Part shown: positions 8,231 through 18,860 of the stretch, piece by piece
Layout of the letters: each line of letters starts with the position of its first letter
Position numbering within the stretch: position 1 is the stretch's first letter
Origin: Shewanella sp. TC10
GTDB lineage: Bacteria; Pseudomonadota; Gammaproteobacteria; Enterobacterales; Shewanellaceae
Assembly (NCBI RefSeq): GCF_009663145.1
Contig: NZ_VKHR01000015.1
Span: 78-64,077, forward strand
Direction of reading: 5' to 3'
Length of the DNA stretch: 64,000 nt
Made by a program: the position numbers and the translations under genes
The notes under the pieces: generated by a model
The model's database searches: none
What the model saw: the letters and a program-made list of their open reading frames with translations, nothing else
Told to the model about the DNA's origin: nothing

Positions 8231-8352
8231 TACAATTTCAGCACTAAATTTCAGGGACAAAACTTCAGTCACTAAATTTCAGCACTAAATGTCAGTCATT
8301 AAATTCAGAGACTAATTTTCAGTAACTCATTATTTCAGAGACAAGTCAGGCG
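8231..8352. repeat. Degenerate array of about eight TTTCAG-nn-ACTAAA units
   Basis: Starting near 8231, a unit of about 13-16 bp recurs with consensus TTTCAGNNACTAAA (variants TTTCAGCACTAA, TTTCAGGGACAAAA, CTTCAGTCACTAA, TGTCAGTCATTAA, TTTCAGTAACTC and others). The array runs up to and slightly into the nadC stop region. The units are too short and too varied for CRISPR repeats. Confidence 0.65.
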
Positions 8353-9423
<1,071 letters not shown>

Positions 9424-9458
9424 CTAATTGGCTATTTATTAACATTATGAAGAATAAG

Positions 9459-9995
9459 ATGAAAGATGGTTGGCATCAAACTGCCCGAATATGTAAGTCG
9501 CCACATTTTAATCAGCGGCCATTAAATGAAGTCAGCGGTTTGGTTATTCACAATATTAGTTTACCAGCAGGCTGCTATGGTTTGCCCCATATTGATGGTT
9601 TGTTTCAAGGCTGTTTAGATGCAACGGCTGATGCAAGTTTTAGGGAGTTAGTAGGACTGGAAGTATCGGCACACTTTTTAATTCGCCGTGATGGTGAGCT
9701 TGTACAATATGTCAGTTGTGATGATAGAGCTTGGCATGCTGGTGTTTCTACATTAAATGGCCGTGAGAACTGTAATGATTTTACGATTGGTATCGAACTT
9801 GAAGGGACTGATACAGACCCGTATGCTAATGAGCAATATCAAGTTTTAGCTCAATTAACCTTGGAGTTATTTAATGAATATCCTATGCTTAAGCAGAGCA
9901 AAATTGTAGGGCATTGTGATATCGCGCCAGGGAGAAAAACTGATCCTGGAGACAGTTTTGACTGGCAGCGTTATTTTGGTTTATTAGTCGAATAA
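9459..9995 (+). CDS. ampD: 1,6-anhydro-N-acetylmuramyl-L-alanine amidase AmpD
   Basis: AmpD is a cytoplasmic zinc amidase. It cleaves the stem peptide from 1,6-anhydroMurNAc during peptidoglycan recycling, which controls AmpR-type beta-lactamase induction. The Amidase_2 domain shows the zinc ligand His in VIHNIS and the His and Asp in GHCDIAPGRKTDPG, plus SAHFLIRRDGELVQYV and DFTIGIELEGTD. The frame stays open back to 9399, adding a hydrophobic stretch unlike the family. ATG 9459 (178 aa, starting MKDGW) aligns with known AmpD starts, and ATG 9447 is an alternative. ampE follows 125 nt downstream. Confidence 0.94.
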   Translation: MKDGWHQTARICKSPHFNQRPLNEVSGLVIHNISLPAGCYGLPHIDGLFQGCLDATADASFRELVGLEVSAHFLIRRDGELVQYVSCDDRAWHAGVSTLNGRENCNDFTIGIELEGTDTDPYANEQYQVLAQLTLELFNEYPMLKQSKIVGHCDIAPGRKTDPGDSFDWQRYFGLLVE

Positions 9996-10120
9996 TTACT
10001 TTCAACGAGTTCATTTATCAGCTAACTCTATAAACTTAAACAGGCTGGTTGATAAGTTTGAAGTTGACTGATGCAGAAAAGTTTTTAGCTTTCACTTCTT
10101 AGGCAGTAAACAGGAGTCTC

Positions 10121-10972
10121 ATGGCACTATTTTCTTTATTAATTGCGATTATGGTTGAGCGACTTAAATTGTTACCCGCAAGCTGGCAATTTGACTCTAT
10201 GCTCGCTAAATATCAGCAATTATTCTGGAAAGATAAAAAACTAGATTCAGCCCTAGCTGTGTCAGCCGTGGTATTAATTCCTGCCGTTATTGTTTTTCTC
10301 TTATTGTTCCTCATTGATGGTGTTTTTTATGATCTCATTACACTTTTGTTGTGGGTTACTATCTCTATTTTTTGCTTAAGCCATCAAAGCCTTAGGGCCA
10401 GCTTTAAAAAATACATGCTGGCTGCATGTCGTGGTGATGTGCAAGCGTGTTACCACTATGCTGAAAACTTGGATTGCAGCGAGTGTTTAGATGCCGTTGA
10501 TGAAAACGATTTAGGCCAGCAAATAGGTAAAACAGTTGCTTGGGTTAATTATCGTTACTATGGCGCTGTGGCATTATTTTTAATTTGCTTCGGGCCAGTT
10601 GGCGCCGTGCTTTATTGTTCTGTCCGTTTTTATGATCAATATAATCAACAAAACAAATTAGAGATGCCGTTCATCAGTAAATTATTATTTTTACTCGATT
10701 GGTTGCCAAGTCGAGTATTTAGTTTTGGCTTTGTATTGAGTGGCCATTTTGCAGCAGGGATTTCTGAATGGAGAAAGCAGTCATTCAGTGCCAGTAATAA
10801 AGCAAAGAATATTGTCACCTATACAGCTCTAGCTGCAGAAACAATTCCAGAGTCAACTTCAGCGCCTGTGTGTGTGCAACCAACATTAGCCTTACTGGCT
10901 CTGAGTAAGCGTAATTTTATCCTTTTACTTACTGTTTTATCAGTCCTGACTATCTTTGGCCTAGTGAGTTAG
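10121..10972 (+). CDS. ampE: AmpE family membrane protein
   Basis: AmpE is an inner-membrane protein co-occurring with AmpD and loosely linked to beta-lactamase regulation. Its biochemical role is not settled. The 283-aa product matches E. coli AmpE length (284) and opens with the family-like MALFSLLIAIMVERL. Hydrophobic segments are seen near residues 45-65, 68-85, 148-165, 185-200 and 265-282, the last forming a C-terminal anchor. A GGAGT ribosome-binding site precedes the ATG by about 5 nt. It probably shares a transcript with ampD, although the 125-nt gap could hold a separate signal. Confidence 0.9.
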   Translation: MALFSLLIAIMVERLKLLPASWQFDSMLAKYQQLFWKDKKLDSALAVSAVVLIPAVIVFLLLFLIDGVFYDLITLLLWVTISIFCLSHQSLRASFKKYMLAACRGDVQACYHYAENLDCSECLDAVDENDLGQQIGKTVAWVNYRYYGAVALFLICFGPVGAVLYCSVRFYDQYNQQNKLEMPFISKLLFLLDWLPSRVFSFGFVLSGHFAAGISEWRKQSFSASNKAKNIVTYTALAAETIPESTSAPVCVQPTLALLALSKRNFILLLTVLSVLTIFGLVS

Positions 10973-11023
10973 GTTTCAGTTAGCGCTTCGATAATCGTTA
11001 AGGTAATAAAGTGATTAATATTA

Positions 11024-11286
11024 GGGCCTGTTGATCTTTCGAGGTTGTTTTTGCAGCGAATTGTTGGCCATTTGTACAAGGCAGAGACTTTGTGGTGTAG
11101 TTATTCTACATAAAAAGTCGATAACGCAGTAAAAATGACCAACAAACGCTGCCCGAAGGGTTCGACTAAAAGCGTTTTACTCTTTGTTGAATGAACTTTG
11201 CTTAGATGACTAGGCATCAATTCATTCGCCTCGATTAAAACGCTTTTATTTCGAACAAAATTTAACCAGTAAAGAACAACAGGCCC
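11024..11286. mobile_element. MITE-like element, 263 bp
   Basis: The ends GGGCCTGTTG and CAACAGGCCC are perfect 10-bp terminal inverted repeats and are flanked by TA on each side, consistent with a TA target duplication. Two internal hairpins fill the element. The first pairs GCAGCG-TTGTTGGCCATTT (from 11053) with AAATGACCAACAA-CGCTGC (to 11152). The second pairs AAAAGCGTTTTA (from 11168) with TAAAACGCTTTT (to 11247), with outer TTCGA/TCGAA. There is no coding capacity, so it would need a transposase in trans. I recall similar elements as dispersed repeats in Shewanella genomes, but that was not checked. Confidence 0.75.
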
Positions 11287-11573
11287 TAATTAATGTATAA
11301 CTAATATTAATTTAAAATAGAAAAACAGTTTTTATTTTTTAGCCATTCAAGCCTTGTATTTACTGCTAATGTTTAACAGGAAAATATGGCGAATTAAGTG
11401 GCAGTAATTAGGTTTACTTGATTCGCAACCCTTCAGTGGTCGCGTTTAGTAAATGGTCAGACCCCTTTGAAGGTTTTTTTCGTTATGCTCTTATTCGTTT
11501 GAGAGTGGGAGCGTTTTAAACCTTCAGCTAACATCCATTCAACACTAGCCTAACTAGACATCAAATGTTTGAT

Positions 11574-11600
11574 TTGATAAAGTGCGCTATCTCATATAAA
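11574..11600 (+). promoter_or_regulatory. Candidate pdhR promoter
   Basis: TTGATA (11574-11579) and TATAAA (11595-11600) resemble sigma-70 hexamers, though the 15-nt spacer is short. They lie just upstream of, and touching, the PdhR operator, as expected for autorepression. Confidence 0.45.
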
Positions 11601-11615
11601 TTGGTAAGACCAATT
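11599..11615 (+). promoter_or_regulatory. PdhR operator
   Basis: AATTGGTAAGACCAATT is a perfect 17-bp palindrome around AAG. It matches the known E. coli PdhR box (ATTGGTnnnACCAAT). It sits 21 nt before the pdhR start codon and at the edge of the candidate -10, so pyruvate-sensitive autorepression of pdhR-aceEF is strongly suggested. Confidence 0.92.
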
Positions 11616-11636
11616 GACAACGGAGCTGAGGGCCAA

Positions 11637-12389
11637 ATGGCTTATAGCAAAATAACCCAGCCAAAAATTTCAGATGTGATCATGGAACAATTAGAGCGCA
11701 TGATCCTTGAAGGTAGTTTACAGCCTGGCCAGAAGTTACCGCCAGAGCGTGAACTCGCATTGCAGTTTGAAGTGTCGCGTCCTTCACTGCGTGAAGCTAT
11801 TCAAAAATTGGAAGCCAAAGGGCTGCTAATGCGCCGCCAAGGTGGTGGTACATATGTAAAAGAACAACTATGGCAAAGCCTAGCTGATCCTATTGTTGAA
11901 TTGATGCATAACGATTCAGAAAGTCAGTACGACTTACTTGAGTTCCGTCATGCGACAGAAGGAATGATGGCTTACTTTGCTGCGCTTCGTGGAAATGACG
12001 CCGACATGCAAAGCATCAAGCGTTCTATTAATGAAGTTGAAGCTGCTGTAAATGTGGAAGCACAAGCAGATGCCATTGTACGTTTTTATCGTGCAGTCGC
12101 TGAAGCCTCTCACAACGTAGCAATGTTACACCTAGTACTTAGTTTAACCCCTGTGTTACACAAAAACGTAGCACAGAACTTAGAGCTTCTAAGCCGTCGC
12201 GAAGAAGCATCTACAATGGCGAATGAGCACAGACGAGCATTACTCGCTGCCATCGTTCGCCGCGACCCTGATGCGGCACGTGAAGCCTCGAATGAACATT
12301 TAAGTTATATCGAGGAAGTTATGTTGTCTGTGAGGGAAGAAGACAGTCGGTTGCAGCGTAGCTTGCGCCGTTTAAAGAGCGGTGTTTGA
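11637..12389 (+). CDS. pdhR: Pyruvate dehydrogenase complex repressor PdhR
   Basis: PdhR is a GntR/FadR-family repressor released from DNA by pyruvate. It has an N-terminal winged helix-turn-helix (residues about 5-75, with GQKLPPERELALQFEVSRPSLREAIQ, given here only as a landmark split: PPERELA and SRPSLREAI). A C-terminal FCD effector domain with metal-binding histidines follows. The open frame begins at 11565, but that segment contains the promoter and operator. The ATG at 11637 gives 250 aa, starts MAYSKITQP like E. coli PdhR, and has AGGG 5 nt upstream. aceE follows after 75 nt, as in the E. coli pdh operon. Confidence 0.96.
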   Translation: MAYSKITQPKISDVIMEQLERMILEGSLQPGQKLPPERELALQFEVSRPSLREAIQKLEAKGLLMRRQGGGTYVKEQLWQSLADPIVELMHNDSESQYDLLEFRHATEGMMAYFAALRGNDADMQSIKRSINEVEAAVNVEAQADAIVRFYRAVAEASHNVAMLHLVLSLTPVLHKNVAQNLELLSRREEASTMANEHRRALLAAIVRRDPDAAREASNEHLSYIEEVMLSVREEDSRLQRSLRRLKSGV

Positions 12390-12464
12390 TACAAATTATA
12401 GTGAAACCTCATTATAAATTGACCGAAACACATTAATTATCAGTATCTAGAGAAGGACAGCGAC

Positions 12465-15128
12465 ATGTCTGAAGATATGCTACAAGACTTAGATCCATTA
12501 GAAACTCAAGAGTGGGTAGATTCACTGCAAGCGGTATTAGAGCAAGAAGGCCCTGAACGTGCGCATTATCTACTTGAACAATTAATCGATAAAGCTCGCC
12601 GCAATGGTACCCATCTACCATATAAAGCGACTACCGCTTATTTGAATACGATTCCTTCTGGCCAAGAGCCACATATGCCTGGCGATCAGGAAATGGAGCG
12701 TCGCATTCGTGCAATCGTTCGTTGGAATGCCCTTGCAATGGTATTACGTGGTTCTAAGAAAGATTTAGAGCTAGGTGGTCACATTTCAAGTTTTGCTTCT
12801 AGTGCGACTATTTATGACGTGTGTTTTAACCACTTCTTCCGCGCACCGAATGAAAAAGATGGTGGCGATTTAGTTTATTACCAAGGACATATTGCGCCAG
12901 GTATTTACTCTCGCTCTTTCTTAGAAGGTCGTATTAGCGAAGATCAAATGAACGGTTTCCGTCAAGAAGTTGATGGCAAAGGTTTATCTTCGTACCCGCA
13001 TCCTAAATTAATGCCTGATTACTGGCAGTTCCCGACAGTATCTATGGGTCTTGGTCCGATTCAAGCAATTTACCAAGCACGTTTCCTTAAGTACCTTACT
13101 GACCGTGGCTTAAAAGATTGTTCAGAGCAAACTGTTTACTGTTTCTTAGGTGATGGTGAGTGTGATGAGCCTGAAACATTAGGTGCTATCGGTCTTGCAG
13201 CTCGTGAAGAGTTAGATAACTTAGTGTTTATCGTTAACTGTAACTTACAACGCCTTGATGGTCCTGTTCGTGGTAACGGTAAGATCATTCAAGAGTTAGA
13301 AGGTGAATTCCGCGGCGCTGGTTGGGAAGCGGTTAAAGTCATTTGGGGTCGCTACTGGGATCCATTACTTGCACGTGATACTAGCGGTAAATTACTACAG
13401 TTAATGGAAGAAACCGTCGACGGTGAATATCAGAACTGTAAAGCTAAAGGTGGCGCGTACACTCGTGAGCACTTCTTTGGCAAATACCCTGAAACTGCCG
13501 AAATGGTTGCTAACATGTCAGACGATGACATTTGGCGTCTAAACCGTGGTGGTCATGATCCAGTTAAGATCTATGCAGCGTTACAACATGCTAAAAACAC
13601 CAAAGGTCGTCCAACAGTAATCCTTGCTAAAACAGTAAAAGGTTATGGTATGGGTGATGCGGGTGAAGGTAAAAACATCGCACATAACGTGAAGAAAATG
13701 GGCGTTGAGTCGCTTAAATACTTCCGCGATCGTTTCAATATCCCAATTAGCGATGATCAGTTAGAAGATATTCCTTACTATCATCCTGGTGCTGACTCAG
13801 AAGAAGTTAAGTACCTTAAAGCACGCCGTGAAACTCTACATGGTGCTATGCCAAAACGTCTTGAGAAATTCTCACAAGATATCGAAGTACCATCATTGAA
13901 GATTTTTGACTCAGTACTGAAAGGTTCTAACGGGCGTCAAATCTCAAGCACGATGTCGTTTGTTCGTATCTTAACTGCATTGTTGAAAGACAAAAAAATC
14001 GGTAAGCAAATCGTACCGATTATTCCTGATGAAGCGCGTACCTTTGGTATGGAAGGTTTATTCCGCCAAGTGGGTATTTACGCACATGAAGGACAAAAGT
14101 ACGAACCACAAGATTCAGATCAAGTTGCATACTACCGTGAAGATAAAACTGGCCAAGTATTGCAAGAAGGTATCAACGAGTTAGGTGCAATGTCATCTTG
14201 GGTTGCTGCGGCAACGAGTTACTCGGTTAACGATACCCCGATGATCCCATTCTACATTTACTACTCAATGTTTGGTTTCCAACGTATTGGCGACATGGCT
14301 TGGGCTGCAGGTGATATGCGAGCTCGTGGCTTCATGGTCGGTGGTACTTCAGGTCGTACGACATTGAATGGTGAAGGTCTTCAGCATCAAGATGGTCACA
14401 GCCATGTATTAGCTAACACTATCCCTAACTGTATTTCTTATGATCCGACTTACGGTTACGAGATTGCAGTGATTGTTCAAGATGGTATTCGTCGCATGTA
14501 TGGCGAGCAGGAAGATGTTTTCTACTACCTAACCACCATGAACGAAAACTACGAACAACTTGCTATGCCTGAAGGCAGCGAAGAAGGTATCGTTAAAGGT
14601 ATCTACAAGCTAGAAACCCTTCAAGGCAGTGGTAAAGGCTCTGTCCAGTTAATGGGTAGTGGCACTATTTTAGAGCAAGTACGCAAAGCTGCTGTGGCAT
14701 TATCGAAAGATTTCGGTATCACGACAGATGTATTCAGTGTGACTAGCTTTAACGAGTTAACTCGCGATGGCCAAGCTGTTGAGCGTTACAACATGCTGCA
14801 CCCAACTGAAACGCCAAAAGTACCTTATATATCTGAAGTGTTATCGAAAGATGCACCGGCCATTGTCGCTACAGATTATATGAAGATTTACGGCGAGCAA
14901 TTACGTGCTTACATCCCAACTGACTATAAAGTGCTAGGTACTGACGGTTTTGGTCGTTCAGACAGCCGTGAGAATTTACGTCACCACTTTGAAGTTGATG
15001 CTAAGTTCATTGTTATTGCTTCACTTAAGTCTCTTGTCGACCGTAACGAAATACCAGTTGATGTGCTAACTAAAGCAATCAAGGAATACGGTATTGACGT
15101 TGATAAGATCAACCCACAGTTCGCATAG
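12465..15128 (+). CDS. aceE: Pyruvate dehydrogenase E1 component (homodimeric)
   Basis: AceE is the thiamine-diphosphate enzyme that decarboxylates pyruvate and reductively acetylates the lipoyl groups of AceF. The 887-aa length equals that of E. coli AceE. The ThDP/Mg motif is visible as [17 protein letters not shown] followed about 30 residues later by [23 protein letters not shown] and [18 protein letters not shown] (each under twenty residues) are hallmark AceE blocks. A GAAGGA ribosome-binding site lies about 9 nt before the ATG. It is followed by aceF after 11 nt. Codon usage looks biased to a restricted set, as in highly expressed genes. Confidence 0.98.
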   Translation: MSEDMLQDLDPLETQEWVDSLQAVLEQEGPERAHYLLEQLIDKARRNGTHLPYKATTAYLNTIPSGQEPHMPGDQEMERRIRAIVRWNALAMVLRGSKKDLELGGHISSFASSATIYDVCFNHFFRAPNEKDGGDLVYYQGHIAPGIYSRSFLEGRISEDQMNGFRQEVDGKGLSSYPHPKLMPDYWQFPTVSMGLGPIQAIYQARFLKYLTDRGLKDCSEQTVYCFLGDGECDEPETLGAIGLAAREELDNLVFIVNCNLQRLDGPVRGNGKIIQELEGEFRGAGWEAVKVIWGRYWDPLLARDTSGKLLQLMEETVDGEYQNCKAKGGAYTREHFFGKYPETAEMVANMSDDDIWRLNRGGHDPVKIYAALQHAKNTKGRPTVILAKTVKGYGMGDAGEGKNIAHNVKKMGVESLKYFRDRFNIPISDDQLEDIPYYHPGADSEEVKYLKARRETLHGAMPKRLEKFSQDIEVPSLKIFDSVLKGSNGRQISSTMSFVRILTALLKDKKIGKQIVPIIPDEARTFGMEGLFRQVGIYAHEGQKYEPQDSDQVAYYREDKTGQVLQEGINELGAMSSWVAAATSYSVNDTPMIPFYIYYSMFGFQRIGDMAWAAGDMRARGFMVGGTSGRTTLNGEGLQHQDGHSHVLANTIPNCISYDPTYGYEIAVIVQDGIRRMYGEQEDVFYYLTTMNENYEQLAMPEGSEEGIVKGIYKLETLQGSGKGSVQLMGSGTILEQVRKAAVALSKDFGITTDVFSVTSFNELTRDGQAVERYNMLHPTETPKVPYISEVLSKDAPAIVATDYMKIYGEQLRAYIPTDYKVLGTDGFGRSDSRENLRHHFEVDAKFIVIASLKSLVDRNEIPVDVLTKAIKEYGIDVDKINPQFA

Positions 15129-15139
15129 AGAGAAACAAA

Positions 15140-17080
15140 ATGGCTGAATTAAAAGAAGTTTTGGTTCCTGATATCGGTGGTGATGAAGTTCAGGTTATTG
15201 AAGTCTGTGTTGCAGTGGGTGATGAAATCGCTGCTGAAGACTCAATTCTTACGGTTGAAAGCGACAAAGCAACCATGGATATTCCAGCGCCGTTTGCTGG
15301 TACTGTAGCCGAGCTAAAAGTGGCTGTAGGCGATACCATCGCTGAAGGTAAGCTGATTGCCATGTTAAATGCAGCTTCTGCGGCGGCTCCTGTTGAAGCG
15401 CCACAAGCAGCAGCTCCAGCACCAGCAGCACCTGTTGTTGAGGCTCCTGTAGCGCCAGCAGCTGGTGGTACTCAAATCATTGAAGTTGCAGTACCAGATA
15501 TTGGTGACGCTGAAAACGTTGATATTATTGAAGTACTGGTGAGCGTGGGTGAAACAATTGAAGCTGATACTGGCTTAATCACTTTAGAAACTGACAAAGC
15601 CACTATGGAGGTGCCTGCACCTTCTGCAGGTGTTGTGAAAGAACTTAAAGTGACTGTTGGTGATAAAGTTTCTCAAGGCTCATTAGTATTGATGCTTGAA
15701 GTCGGTTCAGTAGCTCCTGCTGCAACTGAACAAGTTGCCACTGCTCCAGTAGAAGCGCCACAAGCAGCTGCGCCTGCAACTAACACTGTTGAAGTGAAAG
15801 AAGTTGCAGTACCTGATATCGGTGATGCAGCTGATGTCGACGTTATTGAGGTTTTGGTTGCCGTTGGTGATGTGCTTGAAGTGGATACAGGGTTAATTAC
15901 CCTTGAAACTGATAAAGCAACTATGGAAGTTCCAGCGCCATTTGCAGGTAAGCTTGTTAGCTTAACGGTAAATGTAGGCGATAAAGTTTCTCAAGGTAGC
16001 ATCATTGCTACAGTAGAGACGACATCAACAGCTGCTCCTGTCGCTCAAGCTTCAGCTCCAGCGCCTGTTGCGAGTGCGCCTGCTCCTGTAGCTCCAGCAA
16101 AAGCTGCGCCAGTACCGCATCATCCAAGTGCGGGGAGCCAGCCTAAAACCGGTACAGTGCACGCGTCTCCAGCTGTTCGCCGCTTAGCGCGTGAATTTGG
16201 TGCTGATTTAACCTTAGTTAAAGGCACAGGCCGCAAAGGACGTATTCTTAAAGAAGACGTTCAAGCATTTATTAAGTACGAGCTTAGCCGTCCTAAAGCC
16301 TCAGCTGCAACAGCAGTTGCTGGTGGAGCGGGTGGATTGAATGTGATTGCAGCGCCAAAAGTTGATTTTAGTAAGTTTGGTGAAGTGGAAGAAATTCCAT
16401 TAAGCCGTATCCAGAAAATCTCTGGCCCTAACTTACATCGCAACTGGGTCACGATTCCACATGTGACGCAATTTGACGAAGCTGACATCACTGAATTAGA
16501 AGCTTTCCGTAAAGAGCAGAATACACTTGCTGCGAAAAAGAAAGCTGATTACAAGATCACGCCACTCGTCTTTATGATGAAAGCGGTTGCTAAAGCACTA
16601 GCTGAGTTCCCTGTGTTTAACTCAAGTTTAAGTGCTGATGGCGAATCATTAATCCAGAAGAAATACTTCCACATTGGTGTTGCTGTTGATACACCAAATG
16701 GCTTGATGGTTCCTGTAGTACGTGATGTAGACAAGAAAGGCATTGTTGAGCTTTCACGCGAGCTAATGGATATTTCTGTTCGTGCTCGTGATGGCAAGCT
16801 TAAGTCTGCTGACATGCAAGGTAGCTGTTTTACTATCTCAAGTTTAGGTGGCATTGGTGGTACAGCATTTACCCCAATCGTTAACTATCCTGATGTGGCT
16901 ATCTTAGGTGTGTCTAAGTCTGAAATGAAGCCTAAATGGAATGGTAGTGATTTTGAGCCTAAGCTCATGTTGCCACTATCCTTATCATACGACCATCGTG
17001 TAATCGATGGTGCAATGGCAGCACGTTTCAGCGTGACATTATCTAGCATTCTTAGCGACATCCGTACGTTAATTTTGTAA
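15140..17080 (+). CDS. aceF: Dihydrolipoyllysine-residue acetyltransferase (PDH E2), three lipoyl domains
   Basis: AceF forms the core of the pyruvate dehydrogenase complex and transfers acetyl groups from lipoyl arms to CoA. The 646-aa protein has three N-terminal biotinyl/lipoyl domains with lipoylated Lys in SDKATMD (about K43) and twice in TDKATME (about K153 and K258). They are joined by Ala/Pro-rich swinging linkers. Next comes the peripheral subunit-binding domain ([15 protein letters not shown], near 340-375) and the catalytic domain ending with [10 protein letters not shown], which holds the active-site His. Domains two and three are closely alike, while the first differs at its start (DIGGDEVQV). 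A terminator follows within 4 nt of the stop. Confidence 0.97.
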   Translation: MAELKEVLVPDIGGDEVQVIEVCVAVGDEIAAEDSILTVESDKATMDIPAPFAGTVAELKVAVGDTIAEGKLIAMLNAASAAAPVEAPQAAAPAPAAPVVEAPVAPAAGGTQIIEVAVPDIGDAENVDIIEVLVSVGETIEADTGLITLETDKATMEVPAPSAGVVKELKVTVGDKVSQGSLVLMLEVGSVAPAATEQVATAPVEAPQAAAPATNTVEVKEVAVPDIGDAADVDVIEVLVAVGDVLEVDTGLITLETDKATMEVPAPFAGKLVSLTVNVGDKVSQGSIIATVETTSTAAPVAQASAPAPVASAPAPVAPAKAAPVPHHPSAGSQPKTGTVHASPAVRRLAREFGADLTLVKGTGRKGRILKEDVQAFIKYELSRPKASAATAVAGGAGGLNVIAAPKVDFSKFGEVEEIPLSRIQKISGPNLHRNWVTIPHVTQFDEADITELEAFRKEQNTLAAKKKADYKITPLVFMMKAVAKALAEFPVFNSSLSADGESLIQKKYFHIGVAVDTPNGLMVPVVRDVDKKGIVELSRELMDISVRARDGKLKSADMQGSCFTISSLGGIGGTAFTPIVNYPDVAILGVSKSEMKPKWNGSDFEPKLMLPLSLSYDHRVIDGAMAARFSVTLSSILSDIRTLIL

Positions 17081-17083
17081 AGG

Positions 17084-17114
17084 AAAAGGCTGCTCATTGT
17101 GAGCAGCCTTTTTT
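17084..17114 (+). terminator. Rho-independent terminator after aceF
   Basis: A 10-bp perfect stem (AAGGCTGCTC / GAGCAGCCTT) with loop ATTGT is followed by T's. It separates pdhR-aceEF from lpdA, which therefore needs its own promoter or read-through. Confidence 0.93.
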
Positions 17115-17128
17115 ATCTCGTCACAGGA

Positions 17129-17158
17129 TTGTGATCAGTGTCAAACAAAGGGTAAAAT
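17129..17158 (+). promoter_or_regulatory. Candidate lpdA promoter
   Basis: TTGTGA (17129-17134) and TAAAAT (17153-17158) are separated by 18 nt, between the aceF terminator and the lpdA start. TGTGA-N6-TCAAA (17130-17145), an imperfect CRP-type site, overlaps the -35 region. Independent lpdA expression is expected because E3 is shared with 2-oxoglutarate dehydrogenase and the glycine cleavage system. Confidence 0.45.
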
Positions 17159-17236
17159 GCGGCCACCTTACAAGATTTGACCACATTTTGCAGTTTGGAC
17201 GGTTTTTCCGCCAACAAGAGAAAAATAGAGGAAAAC

Positions 17237-18664
17237 ATGAGTAACGAAATCAAAACTCAGGTAGTAGTACTTGGTTCAGGCCCTGCAGGCTATTCAGCAG
17301 CATTCCGAGCTGCAGATTTAGGTTTAGAAACTGTTATTGTTGAACGCTTCAGCACATTAGGTGGTGTTTGTTTGAATGTGGGTTGTATCCCGTCAAAAGC
17401 ATTATTACACGTTGCTAAAGTGATTGAAGAAGCCAAAGAAGTTGCCCATCATGGCGTTGTATTTGGTGAACCAACGATTGATTTAGAAAAATTACGAGGC
17501 TTTAAAGAAAAAGTTGTTGGCCAATTAACTGGCGGATTAGGCGGAATGTCTAAAATGCGTAAAGTTGATGTGGTTAATGGCTACGGTAAATTCACTTCGC
17601 CAAACACTATTGAAGTACAAGGTGAAGACGGCGTTAAAGTGATCAACTTTGAACACGCGATTATTGCTGCTGGTTCTCGCCCAATCGAGCTACCATTTAT
17701 TCCACATGAAGACCCACGTATTTGGGACTCGACTGACGCACTAGAGCTAAAAGAAGTTCCTGGTAAATTGTTAGTTATGGGTGGCGGTATTATTGGCCTA
17801 GAAATGGGTACAGTTTACTCATCAATTGGCAGTGAAATCGACGTAGTTGAAATGTTTGACCAAGTGATCCCTGCTGCTGATAAAGATATCGTTCGTATCT
17901 TCACTAAGAAGATCAAGAAGAAATTCAACTTGATGCTTGAAACTAAAGTGACTGCGGTTGAAGCAAAAGAAGACGGTATTTACGTGACAATGGAAGGCAA
18001 GAAAGCACCAGCTGAACCTATCCGTTACGACGCTGTTTTAGTCGCTATTGGTCGTACACCAAACGGCAAATCTATCGATGCTGAAAAAGCTGGTGTAAAT
18101 GTTGATGAGCGTGGTTTCATTAATGTTGATAAGCAGTTACGTACTAACGTACCTAACATCTTCGCTATCGGTGATATCGTTGGTCAACCAATGCTGGCTC
18201 ACAAAGGTGTGCATGAAGGCCATGTTGCTGCTGAAGTTATTTCAGGTCTTAAGCACTTCTTCGACCCTAAAGTGATCCCTTCAATTGCTTATACAGATCC
18301 AGAAGTTGCATGGGTTGGTCTAACTGAGAAAGAAGCAAAAGAGCAAGGCGTTGCTTACGAAACTGCAAGTTTCCCTTGGGCTGCTAGTGGCCGTGCTATC
18401 GCATCAGATGCAAGCGATGGTATGACTAAGTTAATCTTCGACAAAGAAACTCATCGTGTTATCGGTGGTGCTGTTGTTGGTGTTAACGGTGGCGAATTAT
18501 TAGGTGAAATTGGCCTAGCAATCGAAATGGGTTGTGATGCTGAAGATTTAGCATTGACGATTCATGCTCATCCAACATTACATGAATCAGTAGGTCTTGC
18601 TGCTGAAGTTTATGAAGGTTCAATTACTGATTTGCCTAACCCAAAAGCAAAGAAGAAAAAATAA
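17237..18664 (+). CDS. lpdA: Dihydrolipoyl dehydrogenase (E3)
   Basis: LpdA reoxidises dihydrolipoyl groups of the 2-oxoacid dehydrogenase complexes using FAD and NAD+. The 475-aa protein (E. coli 474) begins with an FAD-binding GSGPAGYSAA loop and the redox-active disulfide C45/C50 in GGVCLNVGCIPSK. It contains the NAD-binding GGGIIGLEMG motif and ends with the dimer-interface catalytic HAHPTLHES. The open frame runs from 17177, but the ATG at 17237 (MSNEIKTQ) has AGAGGA 5-7 nt upstream and matches the family start. It is flanked by terminators on both sides, so it is a single-gene unit. Confidence 0.97.
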   Translation: MSNEIKTQVVVLGSGPAGYSAAFRAADLGLETVIVERFSTLGGVCLNVGCIPSKALLHVAKVIEEAKEVAHHGVVFGEPTIDLEKLRGFKEKVVGQLTGGLGGMSKMRKVDVVNGYGKFTSPNTIEVQGEDGVKVINFEHAIIAAGSRPIELPFIPHEDPRIWDSTDALELKEVPGKLLVMGGGIIGLEMGTVYSSIGSEIDVVEMFDQVIPAADKDIVRIFTKKIKKKFNLMLETKVTAVEAKEDGIYVTMEGKKAPAEPIRYDAVLVAIGRTPNGKSIDAEKAGVNVDERGFINVDKQLRTNVPNIFAIGDIVGQPMLAHKGVHEGHVAAEVISGLKHFFDPKVIPSIAYTDPEVAWVGLTEKEAKEQGVAYETASFPWAASGRAIASDASDGMTKLIFDKETHRVIGGAVVGVNGGELLGEIGLAIEMGCDAEDLALTIHAHPTLHESVGLAAEVYEGSITDLPNPKAKKKK

Positions 18665-18682
18665 CCTGTAAATAATTGTATT

Positions 18683-18710
18683 AAAGCACCTTTCGGGGTG
18701 CTTTTTTTTG
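18683..18710 (+). terminator. Rho-independent terminator after lpdA
   Basis: AAAGCACC and GGTGCTTT form an 8-bp stem closed by a short TTTCGG loop, followed by a run of eight T. Confidence 0.93.
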
Positions 18711-18860
18711 GTCTAAATTTACATGTAAGTGATATATTTAAAATATGTATCAATAGTGATATTTTAAATGTTCATTTGTTGTAAGGCATGAAGCCTATAT
18801 TTAGTTGCAAGGAAACTCCCAAACAAAACTATTCGTCATAAAAAGAGTAATTACATCGAA

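Larger units (their letters stand above)
7112..8352. other. 1.2-kb intergenic region between nadC and pilA
   Basis: No convincing gene is present. It holds several dyads (7173-7206, 7206-7223, 7394-7425), a terminator-like hairpin (8086-8108) and runs of short imperfect tandem duplications (7846-8035 and 8231-8352). An open 63-codon frame at 7592-7783 (minus) has no recognisable product and an odd AT-rich composition. The pilA promoter must lie in the right-hand part as read here, but I could not define it. Confidence 0.6.

Noticed and set aside
8231..8352. CRISPR array
   Set aside because: Units are about 14 bp, varied, without spacers of constant length, and there are no cas genes.
11565..11636. 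Upstream start for PdhR at 11565
   Set aside because: This part contains the candidate promoter and the PdhR operator, and the family N-terminus begins at 11637.
15249..15431. Minus-strand frames opposite aceF and other large genes
   Set aside because: These are shadows of strongly biased coding sequence on the other strand, with no own signals.
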